The position numbers and the translations under genes were made by a program. A stretch of 15,612 nt of DNA from an uncultured Clostridia bacterium (GTDB lineage: Bacteria; Bacillota; Clostridia; Oscillospirales; Acutalibacteraceae). The notes below the pieces were generated by a model. The model did no database searches and was not told the DNA's origin. It was given only the letters and a program-made list of their open reading frames with translations. Positions 1 to 7,673 of this stretch are shown here, piece after piece. The stretch's first letter is position 1. Each line of letters starts with the position of its first letter. The stretch covers positions 1 through 15,612 of the forward strand of contig CAMJHU010000012.1 in assembly GCA_946405565.1 (NCBI GenBank), in the 5' to 3' direction.

Positions 1-772
1 GCTCTGCGGTCAAAACGCATCTGCCGTGCTGCGGGAATACCAAGACATCATCGCGGAAATACTTCCTCCCATTGCGCCGATGTTCGGTTTCGCCCAGCAC
101 AATCCCCATCATGACGCGGATGTCTGGGAACACACCCTGCGCGTGGTGGATGCTGTTCCGCCCGACGACATTGTCCTGCGTCTGGCGGCACTGCTGCATG
201 ATGTGGGAAAACCGCATTGTTTCACTGCCGACGCAGACGGCGTGGGGCATTTCTACGGTCATCCTGAGATCGGGGGGGATATCTGTGAACTTATCTTCGC
301 CCGATACCTGCGGACCGATAAAAAAACCGCTGCCCGCGTCACGCTGCTGGTGAGAAGCCACGACGAACCCCTCCTTCCTCCTTCCCGACGCATTCTTCAT
401 CGCCGTCTGACCAAATACGGTGAAGAGGTGCTGCGTCAGCTTTTCATGCTCCGCCGCGCCGATGTGATGGGACACGCTCCCGCCTATCGCTCACAGCTTG
501 ACGAGCTGAATGAGAGCGAGCGCATATTCCATACGCTGATACAGGAAAACGCCTGTATGCGTATCGGCGATCTGGCGCTGAACGGACGGGACCTCCAAAA
601 TATGGGAGTCGCACCCGGATCGCCAATCGGCGCGCTGCTGCGTGCGCTGCTGTCGGAGGTGTGCGATGGTGTCACTCCCAATACCCCCGACGCACTACGT
701 GCCAGAGCCGCTCAATTAATTTCCCGCCTGACCACGGGTCAACAGACTGCCGCAAAGGATGGATCTCAATGA
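1..772 (+). CDS. cca: CCA-adding tRNA nucleotidyltransferase, C-terminal part (5' end off window)
   Basis: The reading frame is already open at the left edge (first full codon at base 2), so this is the C-terminal ~256 residues of a longer protein; the GTG at 26 is an internal Val, not a start. The visible part begins with NAS-VLREYQ, then an HD-type domain (QHNPHHDADVWEHT and AALLHDVGKP), then a C-terminal helical region (MRIGDLALNGRDLQNMG, PGSPIGALLRALL). This order matches the HD-containing bacterial CCA-adding enzymes, which add or repair the 3' CCA of tRNA in the cytoplasm. The nucleotidyltransferase head carrying the catalytic Asp residues would lie upstream, so activity cannot be judged here. 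The stop TGA overlaps the start of the next gene (ATGA, 769-772), indicating translational coupling. A stand-alone HD phosphohydrolase is the alternative, but the C-terminal domain argues against it. Confidence 0.9.
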   Translation, partial: LCGQNASAVLREYQDIIAEILPPIAPMFGFAQHNPHHDADVWEHTLRVVDAVPPDDIVLRLAALLHDVGKPHCFTADADGVGHFYGHPEIGGDICELIFARYLRTDKKTAARVTLLVRSHDEPLLPPSRRILHRRLTKYGEEVLRQLFMLRRADVMGHAPAYRSQLDELNESERIFHTLIQENACMRIGDLALNGRDLQNMGVAPGSPIGALLRALLSEVCDGVTPNTPDALRARAAQLISRLTTGQQTAAKDGSQ

Positions 773-2595
773 ATAAACCAATCAATCACACCCGATTCTT
801 TTTCCGCATTACCCGGTTTGGCGCTGCACTGCTGATGACGGCGCTTCTCTGCGCCTGCACCGAGCAGGACGTACACGTCGATATCAATGACGACAGCGGG
901 TACAGTCTGCCGGTGGTATCGGGACTCTCCCATAGCGACGAAATCAACGCCGCGCTGGCATCGAAGCTCTCCCCTTATGCGCAGCAGGCACAGCAGACCG
1001 TTGAGGCATCCGAGGGCAGGCTGCAAGTCGAATACGACATTGCGAAAGCTGAGGATTACGGCTTTTTCCATCCCTCATACACGATGGAAATGCGTATTTC
1101 CGACGGACAGGATGCCCTCACGATTCTCCGTGCCACCGGCAGCAAGCCTGCCGATCTCCGTGTGGAACCCGTGGAAGACCTGCAATGGCTGGATTCCGCC
1201 GATCTCACCGAATGTGCTCTCATTCTCAAACGGACAGGATTGGAAGTCGATCTCTCCGATCCCGACGCGTTCATCGGTGAGGAATTCGCAACCGACACCT
1301 TTGTCCGCCTCTATGAAGCCATCGCGGAGAAACCGTTGGATATTTCCGATGTCGCCGTGGGTGCCTCCAAAGGCGAAACCTTCCAGAAGGCGCTGAAGCT
1401 CGGAATGCTCTCGGCTTACGGTTACTACGACAATTATGAATATATGCCGCAGGTCAACCTTTATTCCGTGCTGACTATGGCGGATGCCGTAATGGATCGG
1501 GCGGAATTCGAGGTTTACGGTCGTCAAAGTCAAGCCGTTACGGGTGAGGAATTTGCATCCATGATCCGCACGATGCACGGCGTCTGTCGCGCACCGGAAC
1601 TGGAAGATGCCGCTGACGACAAACTCTCATGGGCGGCGCTGGGCGAGGTGGATCTGGATGCGCTCGCCGCTAAAGGCGCTGGCGGACAGCAGATGGAATG
1701 CAACCGTCTCGATGCCGCGGAAATTCTCTGCCGCATCGCGGACGCGGGACCTGCCTATGATCGCAGTTTCAGCGACAGTCATCTCATACTCATCGACGAT
1801 ACCGACAATATCTGGGCAAGACGCGCCATCACCTACAACTTTATGGAATACTACGGCGATTCGGTACTGTTTGCCCCGTATGCGGATTTCACCGTGACCA
1901 ATGCCATCCGGAACGCCCGCAGCTTTATTACCTCCCGCTACGACGACTGGAGCTATGCCACCAATTACGAGTGGAACGGTTTCTATACCAAAAAAGACCT
2001 GCTCATCGCCGCAGGTCGCACGGCGGCTTATTTTGACAGCCGTTCCGCAGAGGACAAGTATGTCAAATACGGTTTTGAAAAGAAGAATGTTCTCAATGAT
2101 CGCGATTACAATTGGTTCTTCTCTCAGCGGGGTACCGGCTCCTATGCCAGCATCAACTGTATGCCCTCCATCACCGCCATGGCTGCACACTGGTATGATC
2201 AGAACAGCACCGCCACCGTGGAAAGTATGCGTGCCGCCAGCAAATCCAAACTCGGCTGGGATATGGAAACGCTGCGCCAAACACTCAGGGCCTGTCATAT
2301 TCCCTTTGAGACCGGTTATGCGGATCTTCCCACGATTCTGAAAGCGCTTGACGAAGGCAAAATCATCCTTGTGCAATACAGCGACCGTCCCCTCAACCAA
2401 ACCGGTCACTGCTATGTGATCTACGGCTATCATCGCCACGGAGACGCTATTACTTTTATCATCAACGATTCGGAATCCATGAGCTTCCGGGGTGAGATTT
2501 TCGGACGCGAAAACGGCAACGGCGACGAAGTGGATGCTTCCTTTGCACTGTGGAGCATTCAGCGCTTTTACAGTGGTATCACGCTGATCGGATAG
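769..2595 (+). CDS. Lipoprotein with C-terminal C39-like cysteine peptidase domain
   Basis: A 608-residue predicted lipoprotein. The N-terminus has basic residues, a hydrophobic stretch (AALLMTALL) and a lipobox-like LCAC, with Cys30 the probable lipidated residue, so it should sit on the outer face of the membrane. Start choice: ATG 769 overlaps the upstream stop and follows AAAGGATGG; an in-frame start at 661 would add 36 residues and bury the signal peptide. Residues ~191-246 (DISDV, LKLGMLSAYGYYDN, VLTMADAVMDR) and ~341-390 loosely resemble S-layer-homology repeats, a weak inference. The last ~150 residues look like a C39-like (papain-fold) peptidase: INCMPSITAMA with Cys464, TGHCYVIYGY with His547, then IINDSES with Asp567. 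Substrate unknown. It may be a cell-wall or bacteriocin-type protease, or a non-proteolytic binding domain. No transporter gene is adjacent. Confidence 0.75.
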   Translation: MNKPINHTRFFFRITRFGAALLMTALLCACTEQDVHVDINDDSGYSLPVVSGLSHSDEINAALASKLSPYAQQAQQTVEASEGRLQVEYDIAKAEDYGFFHPSYTMEMRISDGQDALTILRATGSKPADLRVEPVEDLQWLDSADLTECALILKRTGLEVDLSDPDAFIGEEFATDTFVRLYEAIAEKPLDISDVAVGASKGETFQKALKLGMLSAYGYYDNYEYMPQVNLYSVLTMADAVMDRAEFEVYGRQSQAVTGEEFASMIRTMHGVCRAPELEDAADDKLSWAALGEVDLDALAAKGAGGQQMECNRLDAAEILCRIADAGPAYDRSFSDSHLILIDDTDNIWARRAITYNFMEYYGDSVLFAPYADFTVTNAIRNARSFITSRYDDWSYATNYEWNGFYTKKDLLIAAGRTAAYFDSRSAEDKYVKYGFEKKNVLNDRDYNWFFSQRGTGSYASINCMPSITAMAAHWYDQNSTATVESMRAASKSKLGWDMETLRQTLRACHIPFETGYADLPTILKALDEGKIILVQYSDRPLNQTGHCYVIYGYHRHGDAITFIINDSESMSFRGEIFGRENGNGDEVDASFALWSIQRFYSGITLIG

Positions 2596-2664
2596 CTGCA
2601 AGTGTTCCGTTTCAGCGGTTCACTCGCACCATGGGCGTTTTTCATAAAAATTTTCTTTCGACAG

Positions 2665-2715
2665 GCGGGGGCTTTTCGCGAGGGGTAAAAAATCGCGGAA
2701 ACCCCCGCTTTATTT
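2665..2715 (+). terminator. Rho-independent terminator after the lipoprotein gene
   Basis: The arms GCGGGGG (2665-2671) and CCCCCGC (2702-2708) pair perfectly. A second inner pairing of CGCGA (2677-2681) with TCGCG (2693-2697) extends the hairpin. TTTATTT follows. It ends the cca-lipoprotein transcript just before the serC promoter. Confidence 0.85.
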
Positions 2716-2725
2716 GCAAAAATCA

Positions 2726-2754
2726 TTGACACCGCTCACCAATCAGCCTATAAT
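2726..2754 (+). promoter_or_regulatory. Consensus sigma-A promoter for serC-serA
   Basis: TTGACA (2726-2731), a 17-base spacer and TATAAT (2749-2754) match the housekeeping consensus exactly. Transcription should start near 2761, giving a leader of about 100 bases before serC. The leader holds two small hairpins (TCTGTC/GACAGA at 2775-2790 and TGCGG/CCGCA at 2798-2823), but no T-box or other riboswitch signature that I recognise. Confidence 0.9.
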
Positions 2755-2862
2755 GATAACAAACGTGTGAAAAGTCTGTCAATCGACAGATCCCGATTGC
2801 GGTATGCTTCTTTCACTGCCGCACCGTCACATCGACTTTATTTTTTTGGAGGTAACTACACT

Positions 2863-3948
2863 ATGGCACGAGTTTATAATTTTTCGGCAGGTCCTTCCAT
2901 GCTCCCCGAAGAGGTTCTCAAGCAGGCAGCCGATGAAATGATGGATTATCAGGGCAGCGGTCAGTCCGTCATGGAGATGAGCCATCGCTCCAAGGTCTAT
3001 GATAAAATCATCAAGGAAGCCGAAGCCGATCTGCGCGAAATCATGAATATTCCCGATAACTACAAGGTGCTTTTCCTGCAGGGCGGCGCTTCCACCCAGT
3101 TTGCCATGATTCCCATGAACCTCATGACCAAAAACGGCAAGGCAGACTTCGTCATCACCGGTCAGTGGGCGAAGAAGGCATATGAGGAAGCTACCAGATA
3201 CGGCGACGCAAAGGCGGTAGCCTCCTCCAAGGATAAGACCTTCTCCTATATTCCCAAGGTAGAGAAGTCCGATTTCAGACCCGATGCTGATTATGTACAC
3301 ATCTGTCTCAACAACACCATCTACGGCACCAAGTGGAACACCCTCCCCGATACCGGTGACGTGCCGCTGGTAGCGGATATCTCCTCCAACATTCTCTCCG
3401 AGCCGATCGACGTGAGCAAGTTCGGTCTGCTCTTTGCCGGTGCGCAGAAGAATGTTTCCTGCGCGGGCGTGACCATTGTGATTATCCGTGAGGATCTCAT
3501 CGGCAACGCGATGGACATCACCCCCACCATGCTCAACTACAAGACCCATGCCGACGCCGATTCCCTCTACAACACGCCTCCCTGCTATGCCATTTACATC
3601 GCCGGCTTGACCTTCAAATGGATCAAGAAGATGGGCGGTCTCGAAGCCATGAAGGCACTCAACGAGAAGAAAGCAAAGCTGCTCTACGACTTCCTCGACA
3701 GTTCCAAGCTCTTCAAGGGTACCGTTGTTCCCGAGGACCGTTCGCTCATGAACGTTCCCTTTGTCACCGGCAACGAGGAACTGGACGCGAAGTTCGTCAA
3801 GGAATCCACCGCTGCGGGCTTTGTCAACCTCAAGGGTCACCGTTCGGTCGGCGGCATGAGAGCCTCCATCTACAACGCAATGCCCTATGAAGGCGTGGAA
3901 GCACTGGTCGAATTCATGAAGAAGTTCGAGCAGGAGAACGCTCAGTAA
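2863..3948 (+). CDS. serC: Phosphoserine aminotransferase
   Basis: 361 residues, the usual SerC length. It converts 3-phosphohydroxypyruvate plus glutamate to O-phosphoserine and 2-oxoglutarate, the second step of serine synthesis, using PLP in the cytoplasm. The N-terminus VYNFSAGPSMLPEEVL is the class hallmark. QGGASTQF (residues 73-80) is the PLP-phosphate loop, and AGAQKN contains the PLP Schiff-base lysine, Lys196. The C-terminus KGHRSVGGMRASIYNAMP binds substrate phosphate in known SerC proteins. Start: ATG 2863 lies 10 bases after GGAGG (2848-2852); the in-frame GTG at 2767 would fall in the leader. After the active lysine the sequence is NVSCAG rather than the common NIGPAG, a modest variation. 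It is followed 50 bases later by serA, so the two form one operon. Confidence 0.97.
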   Translation: MARVYNFSAGPSMLPEEVLKQAADEMMDYQGSGQSVMEMSHRSKVYDKIIKEAEADLREIMNIPDNYKVLFLQGGASTQFAMIPMNLMTKNGKADFVITGQWAKKAYEEATRYGDAKAVASSKDKTFSYIPKVEKSDFRPDADYVHICLNNTIYGTKWNTLPDTGDVPLVADISSNILSEPIDVSKFGLLFAGAQKNVSCAGVTIVIIREDLIGNAMDITPTMLNYKTHADADSLYNTPPCYAIYIAGLTFKWIKKMGGLEAMKALNEKKAKLLYDFLDSSKLFKGTVVPEDRSLMNVPFVTGNEELDAKFVKESTAAGFVNLKGHRSVGGMRASIYNAMPYEGVEALVEFMKKFEQENAQ

Positions 3949-3998
3949 TGCACCGGCATTCCGGAATCCCAGTCATTTCTGAAAGGATATGAAATCAA

Positions 3999-5162
3999 AT
4001 GGCCAATATACTTACCTTAAATAAAATTGCCAAAATCGGTCTTGACCGCTTCGGCGCAGGCTATAACTGTGCCGAAGACATCGCCAATCCCGACGCGGTA
4101 CTTGTCCGTTCGGCTGCCATGCACGATATGGAACTGCCTGAAAGCCTTCTCGCCATCGCAAGAGCCGGCGCGGGCGTCAACAATATCCCGCTCGACAAGT
4201 GTGCCGAGAAAGGTATTGTTGTCTTCAACACTCCCGGCGCCAATTCCAACGCCGTGGCGGAGCTGGTACTCGGCGCTATGATCTTCTCCTCCCGCAACGT
4301 TCTCCCCGCTACCACATGGGCAAAGACCCTCAAGGGCAACGGCGATCAGGTGGGCAAGATGGTCGAGAAGGGCAAGAGCCAGTTTGTCGGTCCCGAAATC
4401 AAGGGCAAGACGCTGGGCGTCATCGGTCTGGGCGCCATCGGCGGTCTGGTTGCCAACGACGCCGCCGCACTCGGCATGAATGTCATCGGCTACGATCCCT
4501 TCCTCTCGGTAGACGTCGCGCTCCGTCTCTCCCGCAAGGTCAGACACGTTACCGACCTCAAGACCATCTTTGAACAGAGCGATATCATCACCATTCATGT
4601 ACCGCTCATTCCCGACACCAAGAACATGATCAACGCCGAATCCATCGCTTCCATGAAGGACGGCGTGCGCATTCTCAACTTTGCCCGCGGCGGTCTGGTC
4701 AACAACGCCGACATCAAGGCAGCGCTCGCCAGCGGCAAGGTTGCCAGCTATGTTATCGATTTCCCGGACGATGAGGTTCTCGACGTGGACGGCATTATTG
4801 CCATTCCCCACCTCGGCGCTTCCACTCCCGAATCCGAAGACAACTGCGCCATGATGGCAGTTGATGAGATTAAGAACTACCTCGAAAACGGCTCCATCGT
4901 GCATTCGGTCAACTATCCCGACATCGATGCCGGTCCCGTGGCTGCCAAGCGCGTCTGCGTGCTGCACAAGAACATCCCCAACGTGCTGACCAAGCTCTCT
5001 GCGATTGTCTCGGGTGAGGGTCTGAACATCGAGAATATGCTCAGCAAGTCCAAGGGCGACTATGCCTACAGCATTCTCGACTTCGCGGGTGACATCACCG
5101 ATGCCGCCAAGGAAGCCTTCAATGCGGTGGACGGCGTGATTCGTGTGAGATTCATCGGTTAA
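3999..5162 (+). CDS. serA: D-3-phosphoglycerate dehydrogenase with C-terminal ACT domain
   Basis: 387 residues, the short form of SerA: a split substrate-binding domain around a Rossmann domain, plus one ACT domain and no intervening ASB domain. It oxidises 3-phosphoglycerate to 3-phosphohydroxypyruvate with NAD, the first committed step of serine synthesis. Visible motifs are the nucleotide loop GLGAIG (residues 143-148), NFARGG with catalytic Arg230, Glu259 in PDDEVLDVDG, and PHLGAST with His271; Arg-Glu-His is the family triad. The ACT domain (~318-387, from LHKNIPNVL) suggests feedback control, probably by serine, as in other SerA proteins. ATG 3999 follows AAAGGA by 11 bases. Co-transcribed with serC; no serB is present here. 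Confidence 0.97.
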   Translation: MANILTLNKIAKIGLDRFGAGYNCAEDIANPDAVLVRSAAMHDMELPESLLAIARAGAGVNNIPLDKCAEKGIVVFNTPGANSNAVAELVLGAMIFSSRNVLPATTWAKTLKGNGDQVGKMVEKGKSQFVGPEIKGKTLGVIGLGAIGGLVANDAAALGMNVIGYDPFLSVDVALRLSRKVRHVTDLKTIFEQSDIITIHVPLIPDTKNMINAESIASMKDGVRILNFARGGLVNNADIKAALASGKVASYVIDFPDDEVLDVDGIIAIPHLGASTPESEDNCAMMAVDEIKNYLENGSIVHSVNYPDIDAGPVAAKRVCVLHKNIPNVLTKLSAIVSGEGLNIENMLSKSKGDYAYSILDFAGDITDAAKEAFNAVDGVIRVRFIG

Positions 5163-5202
5163 TGGTTGCTCCCTTTGCACCGTTTTCATTCTCATAAAAA
5201 GC

Positions 5203-5245
5203 AAGCCTCGGCTTTGGTCACATGACCATCGCCGAGGCTTCTTTG
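5203..5245. terminator. Bidirectional terminator between serA and the anti-sigma gene
   Basis: AAGCCTCGGC (5203-5212) pairs with GCCGAGGCTT (5231-5240), and an inner GGTC/GACC stem sits in the loop. On the plus strand CTTTGATTT follows. On the minus strand the arm is followed by GCTTTTTATG, a better U-tract. The two converging transcripts (serCA and sigma/anti-sigma) can therefore both end here. Confidence 0.85.
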
Positions 5246-5291
5246 ATTTACTGTTCCCTATCTCCCGTCCACTTGTTTTCACATACCGGGG

Positions 5292-6107
5292 CTATTCGTT
5301 CTCATATCCCGCCTTGGCCCACAGCAGGTGACGCTCTCCCGTCAGTCCCGCGTGCCATCTGTCGTTCTCAGACGCGGTATACGTCTCCCACCGACCATAG
5401 TACAGGCGAACCACCTCCATATTTTCAATTGCGATACGCTCATAGTTATCCCAACCTCCTGCGCGGTGTACATTATTGTAGCGCTCTTTTCCGCTCTCGT
5501 CAAACAAATCCTCCGTCCACGAAACATACTCGTCCATAAAGACAATATCGTCCAGTTCTGAGTTAATCTGATGATTCATATGATAAAACATATCGATATC
5601 ATCATAGGCCGAACGCTCCATGAAGGTCGTCACCTCCACCTGCGTTTTTCCGTCCTTTTGTCCCACCACCGTCACCAGACTGTTGGCATGGAATTTTTTA
5701 TTTGATCCATCGTAAATCAGCATACTTTTCATGCCGCCGTGAAAGGCCGATATGTCGCTGACACTCACCAGCCGCAGATTGTCCTTCACCTCATCATAGG
5801 CATACGCCGTCATCACGATTTTCATATGGTTCAGCAGCACATAAACGCCGAACAGCACTATCAATACCGTCACGGCAATCACACCCGCCAGTTTGTAACG
5901 CCGGATTTTCTGCTTGATTTTCCGCAAGGGGCGGTAACTGTCGCGGGCCTTGATGACCGTCCCGTCTTGCAGGAGTTTTACTTTTTGGCGGCAAGTCTTG
6001 CACTCCGCCAAATGCTCGTCCACCAGCTCTACGCTGCTCTCGGTGAGTACCTTGTCCACATACAGCGGTATCAAATCGCCCGCCGTGTCGCAATTAATTC
6101 TGCTCAT
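5292..6107 (-). CDS. Membrane anti-sigma factor with N-terminal zinc finger
   Basis: 271 residues. The cytoplasmic N-terminus has the zinc-binding anti-sigma pattern: Cys6, then His32-x3-Cys36-x2-Cys39 (DEHLAECKTC). A basic linker (RPLRKIKQKIRR) leads to a single membrane segment (~73-92, LAGVIAVTVLIVLFGVYVLL). The remaining ~175 residues should be extracytoplasmic. I do not recognise that sensor domain; it is acidic and aromatic-rich (YYGRWETYTASENDRW). In such pairs the finger holds the ECF sigma factor inactive until a surface signal releases it. The ATG overlaps the stop of the sigma gene (TCAT at 6104-6107 on the plus strand), so the two are translationally coupled. The signal and regulon are unknown. 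Confidence 0.87.
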   Translation of the reverse strand: MSRINCDTAGDLIPLYVDKVLTESSVELVDEHLAECKTCRQKVKLLQDGTVIKARDSYRPLRKIKQKIRRYKLAGVIAVTVLIVLFGVYVLLNHMKIVMTAYAYDEVKDNLRLVSVSDISAFHGGMKSMLIYDGSNKKFHANSLVTVVGQKDGKTQVEVTTFMERSAYDDIDMFYHMNHQINSELDDIVFMDEYVSWTEDLFDESGKERYNNVHRAGGWDNYERIAIENMEVVRLYYGRWETYTASENDRWHAGLTGERHLLWAKAGYENE

Positions 6108-6643
6108 TCTGTGTTTCCTCCCTGTTGCGTCTGTCCGAATTGCTCGATAATTTTCAGCCGTGCGCGGTGGTACGTCACCCGCGCCCAGCTTTCGCTGCGG
6201 CCAAACAGCGCGGCAATCTGTCTGAACGAAAGCTCGCCGAAGGTTCGCAGCCAGAATACCTCCTTGTACGGCTCGTCAAGGGTATGCAGTATCTTGTGCA
6301 GGTCAAAGGCAGTTTCGCCGTCCTCCAACCGTTCCTCAAAGCGTATGCTTCCCACCGCAGATTCCCCGCTGTCGGCGAATGCTTCCATATCGGAGGGCAG
6401 AGCGCGCTTGGCCTTGCCGTAGTAGCGGAAAAATTCATTCTTGGCAATCTGGCACAGCCAGACCCGCAGATGACATTCCCCGCGAAACTTGTTCAACGAC
6501 TTCATCGCCCGAAAGAAGACCTCTTGTGTCAGGTCCTCCGCCAGCGCTTCATCGCGGGTCAGCGACATCAGATATAGATAGATATCGTGAAAATATTCAT
6601 TGTATATCTCGTCAAACGCGTCCTTGTGCGGCTCATTCTTCAC
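6104..6643 (-). CDS. ECF-type RNA polymerase sigma factor
   Basis: 179 residues with the two-domain ECF layout. Region 2 is at about residues 10-80 (AEDLTQEVFFRAMKSL and FRGECHLRVWLCQIAKNEF). Region 4 is at about 115-172 (LDEPYKEVFWLRTFGELSF and a helix-turn-helix RQIAALFGRSESWARV). It directs RNA polymerase to a dedicated promoter set when its anti-sigma partner, encoded immediately downstream, lets go. Start: GTG 6643 lies 11 bases after AGGAGG (6655-6660); the nearby ATG at 6645 is out of frame and meets a stop at once. The gene sits in a two-gene operon and may be self-regulated through the promoter candidate at 6689-6717. Confidence 0.94.
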   Translation of the reverse strand: MKNEPHKDAFDEIYNEYFHDIYLYLMSLTRDEALAEDLTQEVFFRAMKSLNKFRGECHLRVWLCQIAKNEFFRYYGKAKRALPSDMEAFADSGESAVGSIRFEERLEDGETAFDLHKILHTLDEPYKEVFWLRTFGELSFRQIAALFGRSESWARVTYHRARLKIIEQFGQTQQGGNTE

Positions 6644-6688
6644 ATCGATTCTAACCTCCTTTGTCTGTCATAAACGCTATAGCAACCA

Positions 6689-6717
6689 TATGACCCGACA
6701 AATCGCCATTCGTTACA
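6689..6717 (-). promoter_or_regulatory. Candidate ECF-type promoter for the sigma/anti-sigma operon
   Basis: Read on the minus strand, TGTAAC (6717-6712), a 16-base gap and GGTCATA (6695-6689) resemble the AAC / CGTC boxes of ECF sigma promoters such as the Bacillus sigma-W type. The position, about 40 bases upstream of the GTG, fits self-activation. Both boxes deviate from consensus, so this is an inference. Confidence 0.35.
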
Positions 6718-6746
6718 ACAATGGGAGAAAATTTTTTATTCCATTC

Positions 6747-7562
6747 TCAACACGTCAAACACTCTATGACGTCCCGTTCGATATCCTGCGAAAATCCGTC
6801 CACCGTCGGCGTATGCTCCCCCGTCATGCCGTCCACGCTGCCCAGCGCGACGATGTGTTCAAGGTAAGTCCGAATTTCGCCATAAGCAGGCATGACGGCC
6901 TTCCCGCTCAACTGCCGCAGGCAGGCGCAAAGCCCATACGCGCCCCAATTGGAAACGGTGGCGATGACGGGGTAATCCACTTCCGTGACACAGGGCACCA
7001 ACGAAAGCTCGCGTTCTATCACTTCGCGAAAATTGCCCATACCGATTTCGTTTCCGCCGTCGCCTATGCCGACAGTCAGAATGTTTCGTGTTCTCCCCTC
7101 CGCAAACAGCGGGTCGAGCTTGGCGGTATGCGCCGCAATGCTCTCGCCGCGCATATTGGCATAATCTCCCCGCGCATTGACGCCGCAGCGCTCAACCGAA
7201 ATCAGGGCTTTCGGAGCGTATGTTTCGATCAGCGCGACGCACTGTGATTCACATACCTCAAACGGCAGTATCTCCACCGGAATCTCCCGGAACAAACCTT
7301 CGCAAAGGCTGTCCGTCACAATTACCGCGTGAAACCCACAGACATTGAGCGCCCGCGCCAAAAAATACGCGCCGGGCGGTCCGTCAGTTTCAGCGTGACC
7401 TTTCACATAAAAACCCGTGGCAATCAACACATTTCCTTTTTTCAACCCCAGCAGTGCACCGGCTGCTCTGCGGCAGAAATCGTGCGGCAAAAGCGGACGC
7501 AGTTTCTCCATGCCGCGCGACGAATATTTTAAGATGGCATCCTCTGTCATTAATGGGTTCAC
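6747..7562 (-). CDS. DUF4392 / D-glutamate cyclase C-terminal-like protein
   Basis: 271 residues from the GTG at 7562. The conserved stretches GFYVKGHAETDGPPGA and VGIGDGGNEIGMGN are those I associate with the DUF4392 (GLUCM_C) family, the catalytic part of mammalian D-glutamate cyclase, which turns D-glutamate into 5-oxo-D-proline. No signal peptide or membrane segment is visible. Bacterial members are largely uncharacterised, so the enzyme activity is inference; D-glutamate is a peptidoglycan precursor, which would make such a role sensible. Start: GTG 7562 is 7 bases from GGAGAGG, while an in-frame TTG at 7568 is only one base away from it and is unlikely. The DUF1445 partner often linked to this family is not next to it here. 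It stands alone between the rpsR terminator and the sigma operon. Confidence 0.75.
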   Translation of the reverse strand: MNPLMTEDAILKYSSRGMEKLRPLLPHDFCRRAAGALLGLKKGNVLIATGFYVKGHAETDGPPGAYFLARALNVCGFHAVIVTDSLCEGLFREIPVEILPFEVCESQCVALIETYAPKALISVERCGVNARGDYANMRGESIAAHTAKLDPLFAEGRTRNILTVGIGDGGNEIGMGNFREVIERELSLVPCVTEVDYPVIATVSNWGAYGLCACLRQLSGKAVMPAYGEIRTYLEHIVALGSVDGMTGEHTPTVDGFSQDIERDVIECLTC

Positions 7563-7569
7563 AGACAAT

Positions 7570-7576
7570 CCTCTCC
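7570..7576 (-). promoter_or_regulatory. Ribosome binding site that sets the DUF4392 start
   Basis: GGAGAGG on the minus strand lies 7 bases from GTG 7562 and only 1 base from the in-frame TTG 7568, so the GTG is favoured as the true start. Confidence 0.7.
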
Positions 7577-7587
7577 ATATATATCAA

Positions 7588-7632
7588 GAAAAAAACGGCA
7601 TATGGTTGATATTGCTATCATCATATGCCGTT
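7588..7632 (-). terminator. Strong rho-independent terminator of the rpsF-ssb-rpsR operon
   Basis: On the minus strand the arms AACGGCATATG (7632-7622) and CATATGCCGTT (7604-7594) form a perfect 11-bp stem with a 17-base loop, followed by a run of T (7595-7589). It lies 40 bases after the rpsR stop. Confidence 0.92.
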
Positions 7633-7649
7633 ATCATCAAATGGTTCAA
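7620..7649 (-). promoter_or_regulatory. Candidate promoter for the DUF4392 gene, overlapping the rpsR terminator
   Basis: On the minus strand TTGAAC (7649-7644), an 18-base spacer and TATGAT (7625-7620) make a plausible sigma-A promoter. Its predicted start, near 7613, falls in the loop of the rpsR terminator, so its RNA would contain only one arm and escape termination. The DUF4392 gene otherwise has only 25 bases between terminator and start. Confidence 0.4.
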
Positions 7650-7673
7650 CCTACAAACCGCAATGGATATACA

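Noticed and set aside
661..768. Upstream start for the lipoprotein (36 extra residues)
   Set aside because: It would overlap the CCA enzyme by more than 100 bases and place the signal peptide internally; ATG 769 has a ribosome site and the coupled overlap.
1627..2601. Minus-strand open frame of 324 codons opposite the lipoprotein gene
   Set aside because: Shadow of the coding strand; no ribosome site, no recognisable family.
2761..2862. Possible T-box or serine riboswitch in the serC leader
   Set aside because: The leader is only ~100 bases, lacks the T-box core sequence and has no competing terminator; the two small hairpins are not diagnostic.
2827..3840. Minus-strand open frame of 337 codons opposite serC
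   Set aside because: Antisense to a clear SerC; low-complexity Val, Gly and His content and no motif.
4017..5282. Minus-strand open frame of 421 codons opposite serA
   Set aside because: Antisense to a clear SerA; long frames of this kind arise from GC-biased third positions. No motif was seen.
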